A DNA stretch of 5,864 nucleotides from assembly GCA_036269975.1 (NCBI GenBank), contig DATBDL010000424.1, positions 1 through 5,864 on the forward strand, written 5' to 3'. This document shows positions 1 to 5,670 of the stretch, in pieces. Below the pieces are notes generated by a model. It ran no database searches and was not told the DNA's origin. It was given only the letters and a program-made list of their open reading frames with translations. Made by a program: the position numbers and the translations under genes. This DNA comes from DATEPR01 sp036269975. Its GTDB lineage: Bacteria; Actinomycetota; Actinomycetes; Mycobacteriales; Pseudonocardiaceae. The first letter of the stretch is position 1; each line of letters begins with the position of its first letter.

Positions 1-47
1 TCACCGGCTTCGGTCGTTTCTCGGACTGGTCTTCTCGACCCTGACAT
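1..47 (-). CDS. Start of an unidentified downstream gene (N-terminal 15 codons only)
   Basis: An ATG at 47-45 overlaps the stop codon of the condensation-domain gene by one base (TGATG on the minus strand). It opens a frame that stays open to the window edge and reads MSGSRRPVRETTEAG. That peptide is hydrophilic and probably disordered, so it gives no family clue. The TGATG junction is a common actinomycete arrangement for translational coupling, which is the main reason for calling a gene here; no strong Shine-Dalgarno is visible upstream. By inference its product would work with the condensation-domain protein. Stand-alone condensation/Pap-type acyltransferases are often neighbours of lipid exporters or other lipid or peptide tailoring genes, but nothing here shows which. 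Fifteen codons can stay open by chance. Confidence 0.4.
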   Translation of the reverse strand, partial: MSGSRRPVRETTEAG

Positions 48-1441
48 CACGTCGTCACGACTGGACGGGCTCGAGCACGAACATGCTGAATCACCCCGCT
101 CTCCACTCCGGTGGCCAGTTCCGGTTCGATCGCCGCCTGCACGGCCACGTTCTCGAACTCGGCGGCGATCGCGACGATGTCGTCGTCGGTGAAGTAGCGG
201 GTGTCCGCCGTCATGACGAAGTCGATCGCGTCCACTCCGTCCCGCGCGTCCTCCACCGTCACGAACAGGTGGCGGCTGGACCTGTCCGGGCGGTACTCCC
301 AGTCGTGTTCCGCTCGCGGTAGCGCGGCCCTGATCTCCTCGTCGGCGGGCAGCCGCTGGTGCTGAGTGTCCCGATCGGAGGACCGCCGGTCGTTGTAGAC
401 GCAGGAGTAGTCGATGTCGCCCCGATCCGCCTTGACCCGGTCGATCACCGCTTCCTGTTCGTACGGGTCGTAGTAGGCGTTCTTGTAGGCGTTGAAGACG
501 CTCGTCCTGGCGCGGCCGGCCGCCTCGCGCAGCGACACGCCGCCGACGTCGATGAGGTACGGGCTCAACTGCACCAGTGGGCTGACCGATTCGGCGAAGC
601 CGGGGCGGAATCTGTTGCCCACCATCAGCATCGCCATGATCCGGCCGTGCCCGAGTACCCGCGCCAGGCCGACCGCGAATACCGCGAGCAGCACAGACGA
701 CGTGTTCATGCCTTCCCGCGCCGCGATTCTCGGCACCGCGAGCGCTGTGGCCGGGGAGCGGTGGCGGATCATGCGGATACCACGGTCCTCGTGGCGTGGT
801 TCGCCGAACTGGCTGGGATGCATGGTCCGCAGCGCGTGTTCCAGATACGCCATCGAGGCCGCCGACTGCCGTCGTACCGCCGGGGTGCGCTGCTTGCGCG
901 CCTGTTGCAACGGTTGGATCGCGGTGACCGGTTTACCGGTGCCGGTCACCGGATCTCGGCCGAAGATGTCGGCGAGCAGGGCTTCGAGGCCGCCGGCGTC
1001 CAGCGCCGTGTGCAGGTATACGGCGACCATGTGCACGACCTGTCCGCTGTGGCGAATCACCGCCATCCGGACCGGAAACTCGTTTTCGTAGTCGAAATTG
1101 GTCTCCCGGTAGCGGGACTCGACCTCGCGGGCGGCCGATGCCGGATCGGCGGTGTCCACGATCTCCAACGGCACTTCCCCGGCGGCGACGCACACCTGCA
1201 GCGGCAGGCCGTCGTCCCGCGGTCGCAGCCGGGTGCGCAGCGACTGGTGCCGTCCGACGGCATAACCGAGCACATCGGCCATCTGCTCGACCGTCGTCGC
1301 AGGTGGGAGGGGTGTGCTGCCGGCCATAGTGACCGATCGACCGGTCACCACCATGCCCTGCCACAGGCCGATCTGCGCCCATGTCAGTTCGTCGACACCC
1401 TCGCCGTCACCCTGGAACGGCACCATGATCCGTTCGACCAT
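47..1441 (-). CDS. Stand-alone condensation-domain (NRPS C-domain / Pap-like acyltransferase) protein
   Basis: The product is about 464 residues, the normal size of a single NRPS condensation or Pap-type acyltransferase fold, with no carrier or adenylation domain attached. Visible landmarks are an N-terminal opening ELTWAQIGLWQGM (about residues 18-30), typical of actinobacterial C-domains, and the active-site segment YLHTALDAGG (about 142-151), which corresponds to HHxxxDG. The second His (H144) and the Asp (D148) are kept, while the first His is Leu and the Gly after Asp is Ala. A GNRFRPGFAESVSPL segment (about 275-289) matches the NR-containing latch/floor motif, and ADTRYF lies near the C-terminus. 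The family joins acyl or aminoacyl groups to an amine or alcohol, usually from a carrier protein; the substrate here is unknown. The ATG at 1441 is preferred because a promoter-like element sits exactly at leaderless distance. A GTG at 1498 would place that promoter inside the gene, and an ATG at 1426 is also possible. The next gene overlaps its stop. Confidence 0.85.
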   Translation of the reverse strand: MVERIMVPFQGDGEGVDELTWAQIGLWQGMVVTGRSVTMAGSTPLPPATTVEQMADVLGYAVGRHQSLRTRLRPRDDGLPLQVCVAAGEVPLEIVDTADPASAAREVESRYRETNFDYENEFPVRMAVIRHSGQVVHMVAVYLHTALDAGGLEALLADIFGRDPVTGTGKPVTAIQPLQQARKQRTPAVRRQSAASMAYLEHALRTMHPSQFGEPRHEDRGIRMIRHRSPATALAVPRIAAREGMNTSSVLLAVFAVGLARVLGHGRIMAMLMVGNRFRPGFAESVSPLVQLSPYLIDVGGVSLREAAGRARTSVFNAYKNAYYDPYEQEAVIDRVKADRGDIDYSCVYNDRRSSDRDTQHQRLPADEEIRAALPRAEHDWEYRPDRSSRHLFVTVEDARDGVDAIDFVMTADTRYFTDDDIVAIAAEFENVAVQAAIEPELATGVESGVIQHVRARARPVVTT

Positions 1442-1447
1442 GCACCG

Positions 1448-1477
1448 ATTGTCGACAGCAACAACACACACAGTCAA
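1448..1477 (-). promoter_or_regulatory. Candidate leaderless sigma70-type promoter of the condensation gene
   Basis: On the minus strand, TTGACT (1477-1472) is followed after 18 bases by GACAAT (1453-1448). These match the -35 consensus at 5 of 6 positions and the -10 consensus at 4 of 6. The base seven downstream of the -10 hexamer is 1441, the A of the chosen ATG, so the mRNA would begin at the start codon. Leaderless transcripts are frequent in actinomycetes, and no Shine-Dalgarno is present before this ATG, which agrees. If active, it would let the condensation gene be expressed independently of the secreted-protein gene upstream. The spacer is one base longer than the 17-base optimum. 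Confidence 0.5.
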
Positions 1478-1516
1478 CGAATCACGGCGTGGTTGCACTG
1501 GATCGCGCCGCGCCGG

Positions 1517-1930
1517 TCATGGACCCTTGTACAGAATCGCGATGGCCGCGTTCAGATAGGTCGCCGCTGTCTGCCCGTCCGCTGTCGCCGCCGACGCGTT
1601 GCCCGCCTGGTTCGCGGACAATGCCGCATTGACGTACGTGAAACCGGAAATCGCGTCCTCGTAGGCGGTGTAGGGCACGTTCGGATTGAAGTAGCAGGTC
1701 TGTCGCGCGACGTTCTGGTAATACGTCGTGTCGCCGTCCTGGACGGTCGCGTCCGCGATGTCGCCCGCCTTGTCGTACCCGATGGCCTCGTTGCTGGATA
1801 TCTGGACGGTGTCCACCGGCGCCAGGCAGGTCAGATTGTCCGCGCCGGCCGACGTGGCCGTCAGCACGACGGTCCCGGCGGCGCCGAGCAGTGCCGCCAC
1901 GGCCATGACCGTTGTTCTTCGGATCGCCAT
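1517..1930 (-). CDS. Small exported two-cysteine protein of unknown function
   Basis: This is a 137-residue protein I do not recognise. It starts with a classical Sec signal peptide: basic MAIRR, a hydrophobic core at about residues 8-25, and an A-x-A type site (SAGA|DN) giving likely cleavage after residue 30. The mature part is about 107 residues, acidic and rich in Ala, Asn, Thr and Tyr. It has exactly two cysteines (35 and 79), which could form one disulfide outside the cell. Its first half looks beta or loop-like, and residues about 88-133 look helical (FTYVNAALSANQAGNASAA). There is no lipobox, anchor helix or LPXTG, so it is probably released or periplasm-like. The start is well supported by GGAG at 1940-1937, six bases before the ATG. 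A weak TTCGCC-N17-TACCCT element further upstream could be its promoter, but it is unconvincing. The gene lies between a sphingomyelinase-like gene and a condensation gene on the same strand. Confidence 0.75.
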   Translation of the reverse strand: MAIRRTTVMAVAALLGAAGTVVLTATSAGADNLTCLAPVDTVQISSNEAIGYDKAGDIADATVQDGDTTYYQNVARQTCYFNPNVPYTAYEDAISGFTYVNAALSANQAGNASAATADGQTAATYLNAAIAILYKGP

Positions 1931-1943
1931 CGGGGTCTCCAGT

Positions 1944-1956
1944 CACTCCGCGAGTG
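1944..1956. repeat. Short inverted repeat in the leader of the secreted-protein gene
   Basis: CACTC-CGC-GAGTG is a perfect 5-base dyad with a 3-base centre, lying just upstream of the GGAG ribosome site of the small secreted-protein gene. In RNA it could form a small hairpin next to the ribosome-binding site; in DNA it could be a regulator half-site pair. Such short dyads also arise by chance in GC-rich DNA. Confidence 0.25.
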
Positions 1957-1996
1957 GTACAGACCATTAGGGATGAGGGTAGGACACCGTGACCTG

Positions 1997-2010
1997 CGGG
2001 CGAAGGCCCG
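1997..2010 (-). terminator. Possible weak hairpin terminator after the sphingomyelinase-like gene
   Basis: Three bases after the stop codon of the hydrolase gene, the minus strand reads CGGGC-CTTC-GCCCG, a perfect 5-base-pair GC stem with a 4-base loop. No U-tract follows, but actinomycete terminators often lack one. Position right after the stop favours termination or 3'-end protection of the transporter-hydrolase transcript. The stem is short, so read-through into the secreted-protein gene remains possible. Confidence 0.3.
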
Positions 2011-2013
2011 ACT

Positions 2014-2829
2014 TCATGTCAGTGTGAGCGACACGTCCGCGAGCACGGGGAAGTGGTCGGAGATCTCGGCACCCGGCTGGTAGCCGATGGTCTCGGTCCT
2101 GATGTGCCACGGCCCGGCGAGCTTGCCGACGTAGTCCAGCACCTCGCGGTAGAAACCCTCTCGCACCAACGGATTTGTCTCGCGGTCGAAGGTGTGCGCG
2201 TGGATCGGGCCGTTCGGTTCGATCCGGCCGCCGAGAATCCGGTTGGCGTCGCGGACCTCCGGCCCGATCCGGTGGTAGGAGATGTTCAGGTCGCCCGCGA
2301 TCAGCGCCGGCTCGCCGGCCGGCACGACCCGGTCGACGAGGCCGCGCAACTCGGTGAGCTGTGCCATCCGCACCGCGTGCCAGTTGTCGTACGTGTCGGC
2401 CTGCAGATGTGTTGCGGCGAGCCAGATCGAGCCCGCCGGTGTGGCCAGCGACACCAGCGCGACACCCTTGTTGCACAGCGCGTCCGACGTGCCCCGCCGG
2501 TAGGAGTGGTAGACGTGCTGGTGCGCCTGGTCGATCGGATACCGGCTGAGCACCCAGATGCCGCCGCCCACCAGCCTGCTCACCGTGCCGCGTCGCCCCG
2601 ACACGCTGGTCCACCGCCCGCCGGGCCGCCCGACCTGCGCCGTCGCCCGGTAGCCGCGCAGGCCGCCGAGCAACGCGACGGCGGGGGAGAGGCCGAACGC
2701 CTCGTTCAGCACGACGACGTCCGGCGCCACCCGTTCGATCAGCGCCGCCGCCAACCGCGCCCGTCGCCTGCGTGGGCCGACCAGTGACACCAACGGCAAC
2801 TGCCAGACGTTGAAGGTCAGAATCCTCAT
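2014..2829 (-). CDS. Endonuclease/exonuclease/phosphatase-family hydrolase, neutral sphingomyelinase-like
   Basis: This 271-residue protein spans the EEP (DNase I-like) fold almost end to end. Family residues are visible in order: N7 in TFNVW, E43 in LNEAF (metal ligand), NKGV at 120-123, H141 and Q143 in ATHLQAD, D180 and N182 in GDLN, and D258-H259 in SDHFPV (catalytic His pair). The NKGV segment and the LNEAF...ATHLQ...GDLN...SDHFPV layout resemble bacterial sphingomyelinase C, a Mg-dependent phosphodiesterase that splits sphingomyelin into ceramide and phosphocholine, more than DNA-repair exonucleases. Unlike secreted sphingomyelinases it has no signal peptide, so it probably acts in the cytosol, perhaps on another phosphodiester such as a phospholipid, inositol phosphate or nucleotide. 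Its ATG overlaps the transporter stop in an ATGA, indicating coupled translation. The catalytic set looks complete; the substrate is uncertain. Confidence 0.85.
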   Translation of the reverse strand: MRILTFNVWQLPLVSLVGPRRRRARLAAALIERVAPDVVVLNEAFGLSPAVALLGGLRGYRATAQVGRPGGRWTSVSGRRGTVSRLVGGGIWVLSRYPIDQAHQHVYHSYRRGTSDALCNKGVALVSLATPAGSIWLAATHLQADTYDNWHAVRMAQLTELRGLVDRVVPAGEPALIAGDLNISYHRIGPEVRDANRILGGRIEPNGPIHAHTFDRETNPLVREGFYREVLDYVGKLAGPWHIRTETIGYQPGAEISDHFPVLADVSLTLT

Positions 2830-4094
2830 CGCACGCTACGGATCGGCCGCACGGTCAGCGCCGCCAGCAGCGCCGTGACCAGCGACAGGAAGAACAGCAC
2901 CGGGTAGCCGAGATGGTCGCGGCCGAACCCGCTGATCACGAGCCCGCCAAGGGAACCCGCCAGCACGTACGGCAGGTTGTTCGCGATGTTGATCACGCCG
3001 AGGTCCTTGCCCCGATTCTCCGGGTTGGGCAGCACCTGGGTGATCAGCGCCTGGTCGACGGCCGCGTAACTGCCCCAGCCGGCACCCAGGATGAGCGCGC
3101 CCGCGATACCGGCCGTAATGGTCGGAAAGATCGCGAACAGCAGGCTCGACACGCCCTGCAACACCGACGCGATCACCACCAGTCGCTTGCGCCGCATCGT
3201 GCGGTCGGAGTAGCGGCCGGCCGGGATCGCGCACGCGACCGCGGCGACCGTGTAGATGGCGACCAGGTAGAACGTCCACGTGTCCGGGTCGACGTGCACG
3301 CGGTCGCGCAGGAAGAAGTAGAGGAAGACCTGCTGGAGCGCGTTGGAGAGCTGGATGAAGAACCGGCCGCCCCACGCCCACGCGAAGTCGGCGTGTCTGA
3401 GCGGCGCGACGATGCCGGCCAGGAACGCCCGCCACGAGAACGGCGGCCGCTGCTCGCGGGCCAGCGGTGTGCTCCTGGTGGTCAGCGCGAACGGTAGCGC
3501 CAACACGACACACAGCACGGCCATCGCGCCGAAACCGGAGATGACACCGGTGAACACCAGGCTGACCAGCGCGATCCCGATCAGCGGCCCGGCGGACGTG
3601 GACACGCCCCAGAACGCGGACACGAACGCCCGCTGCGTCACCGGTACCTCGTCCGGCACGGCGGCGGCCAGCGCCGCGCTCATCGACGACATGCCGACCT
3701 GAACGACAGCCCAGACCAGGACCATCCCGAGCACGGTCGTCTGCAGGCCCTGGCCGGCCAGGAAGACGCCGGTCAGGATCGCGCCGCCGAGCACCCAGAT
3801 CTGCCGGCGGCCGCGCCGCGCCAGCGTCCGGTCGGACAGCGCGCCGACCACGATGTTGACGATGATCGTCACCACGGCCGCGACGGTGGTGACGATGCCG
3901 AGCAGGGTCTCCTGGTCGTTGCCGGCGATGTCGGACGCCTGCTTTGGCAGCAGGATCTGCCCTGCCGCGTACATCGGCATCAGCCAGCCGAAGCTGCCCA
4001 GCGTCCACTTCGTGATCCAGCGCCCGGACGCGTTCCGTACCGGTTCGCCGAGTGCGGGCGGCGGCTCCTGTCCGGTCACGTCGACGGTCGCCAT
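2826..4094 (-). CDS. MFS transporter, 12 transmembrane helices
   Basis: This 422-residue integral membrane protein has the length and layout of a complete major facilitator. Hydrophobic segments fall at about residues 32-50, 64-88, 100-116, 121-146, 157-181, 187-205, 238-261, 273-293, 305-323, 326-350, 368-389 and 396-413. A soluble N-terminal tail and a cytoplasmic loop (about 206-225) accompany them. Motif A is clear in the 2-3 loop (GALSDRTLARRGRR, 84-97), with a degenerate copy in the 8-9 loop (AGRYSDRTMRRKR). A conserved-looking PNPENRGKDLGV stretch at 356-367 precedes helix 11. The layout fits proton- or solute-coupled transport, and the GALSDRT-RRGRR form recalls the sugar/drug branches of the superfamily; the cargo cannot be read. 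The start is set by GAGGAG at 4105-4100, five bases before the ATG. Its stop overlaps the start of the sphingomyelinase-like hydrolase, so cargo and hydrolase substrate may be linked. Confidence 0.93.
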   Translation of the reverse strand: MATVDVTGQEPPPALGEPVRNASGRWITKWTLGSFGWLMPMYAAGQILLPKQASDIAGNDQETLLGIVTTVAAVVTIIVNIVVGALSDRTLARRGRRQIWVLGGAILTGVFLAGQGLQTTVLGMVLVWAVVQVGMSSMSAALAAAVPDEVPVTQRAFVSAFWGVSTSAGPLIGIALVSLVFTGVISGFGAMAVLCVVLALPFALTTRSTPLAREQRPPFSWRAFLAGIVAPLRHADFAWAWGGRFFIQLSNALQQVFLYFFLRDRVHVDPDTWTFYLVAIYTVAAVACAIPAGRYSDRTMRRKRLVVIASVLQGVSSLLFAIFPTITAGIAGALILGAGWGSYAAVDQALITQVLPNPENRGKDLGVINIANNLPYVLAGSLGGLVISGFGRDHLGYPVLFFLSLVTALLAALTVRPIRSVR

Positions 4095-4115
4095 GCCGAC
4101 TCCTCGCGATCGTGA

Positions 4116-4121
4116 ATGTTA
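4116..4121 (-). promoter_or_regulatory. Possible -10 element for the MFS transporter operon
   Basis: The minus strand reads TAACAT here, which fits the TAnnnT form of actinomycete -10 boxes. It would give a leader of about 15 bases containing the GAGGAG ribosome site at 4105-4100. No good -35 hexamer lies 16-19 bases upstream, so this is weak and may need an activator or another sigma factor. Confidence 0.3.
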
Positions 4122-4184
4122 TTCGGGTTCCGGACATGGTCCGCCATCGGCCCTGCTTTGTCCAGGTCAGTGCCGTGACCCGAA
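4122..4184. repeat. Pair of inverted TTCGGGT-N2-CGG elements in the divergent intergenic region
   Basis: TTCGGGTTCCGG lies on the plus strand at 4122-4133, and TTCGGGTCACGG lies on the minus strand at 4184-4173. They share TTCGGGT and CGG with the same two-base gap and face each other across about 40 bases. Two related sites between divergent operons suggest binding by a dimeric regulator or two dimers; this is inference from position and similarity alone. The first copy abuts the possible -10 of the transporter operon, so binding there could affect that promoter. Confidence 0.35.
4131..4143. repeat. CGGAC-ATG-GTCCG dyad, candidate operator
   Basis: This is a perfect 5-base inverted repeat with a 3-base centre, 37 bases upstream of the transporter start codon. 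It overlaps the end of the first TTCGGGT-N2-CGG element. Its position within the expected promoter window of the transporter operon makes it a candidate binding site for a repressor. No regulator gene is in the window to match it. Confidence 0.3.
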
Positions 4185-4268
4185 CGATAGCGACATGCGG
4201 TGCGTCTACTGCGTCACTAGTGGGCGCGCAAGGTCACGTGCGCAGTAAGTTTGCAGCAGGTAGGCGGT

Positions 4269-4278
4269 GGAGGAGAGG
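4269..4278 (+). promoter_or_regulatory. Ribosome binding site of the NfeD-like gene (decides the start)
   Basis: A purine run GGAGGAGAGG ends nine bases before the ATG at 4288. It overlaps an in-frame GTG at 4267, so that GTG cannot use it and the ATG is the better start. The AGGAG core is 12 bases from the ATG, slightly far, while GAGAGG is at a normal distance. Confidence 0.6.
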
Positions 4279-4287
4279 CGAGCACCA

Positions 4288-4530
4288 ATGGATGGTGACG
4301 CGGCGGCAGTCGGCCGTGTCGGTGTCCTCACCCATGGCACGCGCGGGCCGGACGGACCTGGCGAAGTGCTGATCAAGATTCGCGGCGGCTCGGAAACCTT
4401 TCTGGCGTGGTCGGACGAGGCCATCCAGAAGGGCACCCAGGTGCTGGTCATCGAGTCTCGGGGAGCGCGCACGGTGACCGTGGTCAGGTGGTCGGAACCC
4501 ACCAACGCCACATTCGGTGTTGCTGATTAG
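4288..4530 (+). CDS. NfeD-like OB-fold protein paired with flotillin
   Basis: This 80-residue protein consists almost entirely of one small beta-barrel-like domain (about residues 8-70). It begins GRVGVLTHGTRGPDGPGEVLIKI, followed by a hydrophobic/acidic patch FLAWSDEAIQKGTQVLVIE and a final strand ARTVTVVRW. The G-x-(V/A)-G opening, the E/KGT-x-V turn and the closing V-rich strand resemble the C-terminal OB-fold of NfeD proteins. Those proteins work with SPFH/flotillin partners at membrane microdomains. It lacks the transmembrane and protease regions of full NfeD proteins, so it would need a partner to reach the membrane. Supporting context is strong: the next gene encodes a flotillin, and its ribosome site overlaps this gene's stop codon, so they should be translated together. 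The family call rests on domain feel plus context, not on a diagnostic catalytic motif. Confidence 0.7.
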   Translation: MDGDAAAVGRVGVLTHGTRGPDGPGEVLIKIRGGSETFLAWSDEAIQKGTQVLVIESRGARTVTVVRWSEPTNATFGVAD

Positions 4531-4533
4531 GAG
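4529..4533 (+). promoter_or_regulatory. Ribosome binding site of the flotillin gene, overlapping the NfeD stop
   Basis: AGGAG shares two bases with the TAG stop of the NfeD-like gene and sits five bases before the ATG at 4539. This spacing favours the ATG at 4539 over the adjacent GTG at 4536, and it implies translational coupling between the two genes. Confidence 0.7.
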
Positions 4534-4538
4534 AAGTG

Positions 4539-5666
4539 ATGTTCGGTTACCACGTGCCGGCGCCCGACGAGGCGATGCTGATCTCCGGTGGCAAGGCGGC
4601 CAGGGAGGGCACCCCGTTCCGCGTAGTCACCGGCCACGGCACCTTCGTTCTGCCGCTGTTCCGTAAGGTCCGCTACCTGACCCTTGCCATGTGCGAGGCC
4701 GAGGTGGCAGAGGCATGCGTCACCAAGCAGGGCATCGCGCTGAACGTGCGTGCCGTCATCGCGTTCAAGGTCGGCAACGACGACGAGAGCATCGTCAACG
4801 CAGGCCAGCGCTTCCTGTCCGACCAGGACCAGATGTCCATCCTGACCGGCCGGATCTTCGCCGGCCACCTGCGGTCCATCGTCGGCTCGATGACCGTCGA
4901 GGAGATCGTCACCGAGCGGCAGAAGCTGGCGACCGAGGTGCTGGACGGGTCGAAGGAGGAGATGGCCAAGATCGGCCTTTCCGTCGACTCGCTACAGATC
5001 CAGTCGATCGACGACATGAAGCTCGGCTACATCGCGGCGATGGCCGCGCCGCACAACGCGGTCATCCAGCAGAAGGCCCAGATCGCCCAGGCACAGGCCA
5101 ACCAGCAGGCCGCGCAGGCCGAGCAGGAGTCCAAGCGCCAGCAGGCCGAGTACGTGAGGCAGACGTCCATCGTGCAGGCGCAGTACAAGGCGGAGGTGGA
5201 CAAGGCGCAGGCCGAGGCCGCGCAGGCCGGGCCGCTGGCACAGGCCCAGGCGCAGCGCCAGGTCATCGCGGCACAGACCGAACTGGCCCAGCGCGGCGCC
5301 GAACTGCGCCAGCAGCAGTTGGTGTCCGAGGTGATCCGGCCGGCCGAGGCGGAAGCGGAGAAGGTGCGCATCCTCGCCGAGGCGGACGCGCAGAAGATGC
5401 GCATCACGGCGGCGGCGGCCGCGTCGAACGACCGGGTCGCGCTGGACCAGGCCCTGATAGCACAGTTGCCACAGATCGTGCGCGAGGCGGCGAACGGCCT
5501 GGCCGGCGCCAACGTGAACATCCTCAACGGTTCCGACGGTCTGAGCCAGATCGCCGCCGGCCTGGTAGGTCAGGGTCTGTCTATTTTGGACTCGGTGAAG
5601 AAGGGTCTCGGCAACAACGAGGCGTCGCATGGTGACGACGAAGAGCTGAGGCAGTTGGAGAAGTAG
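4539..5666 (+). CDS. Flotillin-family (SPFH/band 7) protein
   Basis: This 375-residue protein has an SPFH domain at about residues 5-165, with a strand-rich core (FRVVTGHGTFVLPLFRKVRY) and the ALNVRAVIAFKVG and IVGSMTVEEIVTERQKL segments typical of flotillins. A long Ala/Gln/Glu coiled coil follows at about 175-300 with repeated AQA/QAEA units, and then a C-terminal oligomerisation region with APHNAV-type junctions and NILNGSDGLSQIAAGL (327-342). Flotillins assemble into large rings or cages that scaffold membrane microdomains and recruit partner proteins. Unlike many family members there is no N-terminal transmembrane or hairpin segment before the SPFH domain: the protein starts directly at MFGYHVPAPDEAMLISGG. 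It must therefore attach peripherally, through hydrophobic SPFH loops or a partner. Cys52 and Cys60 are the only cysteines. It follows the NfeD-like gene directly, and a macro-domain gene starts four bases after its stop. Confidence 0.93.
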   Translation: MFGYHVPAPDEAMLISGGKAAREGTPFRVVTGHGTFVLPLFRKVRYLTLAMCEAEVAEACVTKQGIALNVRAVIAFKVGNDDESIVNAGQRFLSDQDQMSILTGRIFAGHLRSIVGSMTVEEIVTERQKLATEVLDGSKEEMAKIGLSVDSLQIQSIDDMKLGYIAAMAAPHNAVIQQKAQIAQAQANQQAAQAEQESKRQQAEYVRQTSIVQAQYKAEVDKAQAEAAQAGPLAQAQAQRQVIAAQTELAQRGAELRQQQLVSEVIRPAEAEAEKVRILAEADAQKMRITAAAAASNDRVALDQALIAQLPQIVREAANGLAGANVNILNGSDGLSQIAAGLVGQGLSILDSVKKGLGNNEASHGDDEELRQLEK

Positions 5667-5670
5667 CCGC

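Noticed and set aside
1442..1498. Extension of the condensation gene to the GTG at 1498
   Set aside because: It would add 19 residues with no C-domain similarity and no Shine-Dalgarno, and it would bury the promoter-like element at 1448-1477.
359..2083. Very long open frame (574 codons) on the plus strand
   Set aside because: It is antisense to the condensation and secreted-protein genes and runs across their intergenic gaps. It is rich in Arg, His and Val with no domain signal, which is the usual artefact of G/C-ended codons on the other strand.
2836..4137. Second long minus-strand frame through the transporter gene
   Set aside because: It is out of frame with the transporter, is Arg/Gly/Asp-rich with no hydrophobic helices, and overlaps nearly all of a clear 12-helix MFS gene that has a good ribosome site.
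4215..4240. CACTAGTG and CACGTG palindromes in the intergenic region
   Set aside because: Each is only 6-8 bases, and they share no repeated unit beyond CAC/GTG. They are not placed relative to a recognisable promoter, so they are probably chance palindromes.
4267..4287. GTG start seven codons upstream in the NfeD-like gene
   Set aside because: The GTG lies within the purine-rich ribosome site that serves the ATG at 4288, and no separate site precedes it.
4536..4538. GTG start one codon before the flotillin ATG
   Set aside because: It is only two bases from the AGGAG site, too close for efficient initiation; the ATG at 4539 has five-base spacing.
5090..5300. Repetitive CAG/GCC/GAG-rich DNA as a tandem repeat
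   Set aside because: The repetition follows the Ala-Gln-Glu heptad coding of the flotillin coiled coil and has no regular DNA unit.
4691..5635. Plus-strand frame inside the flotillin gene, in another phase
   Set aside because: It is a low-complexity Arg/Gly/Ala product caused by the repetitive coiled-coil codons of flotillin, with no ribosome site.
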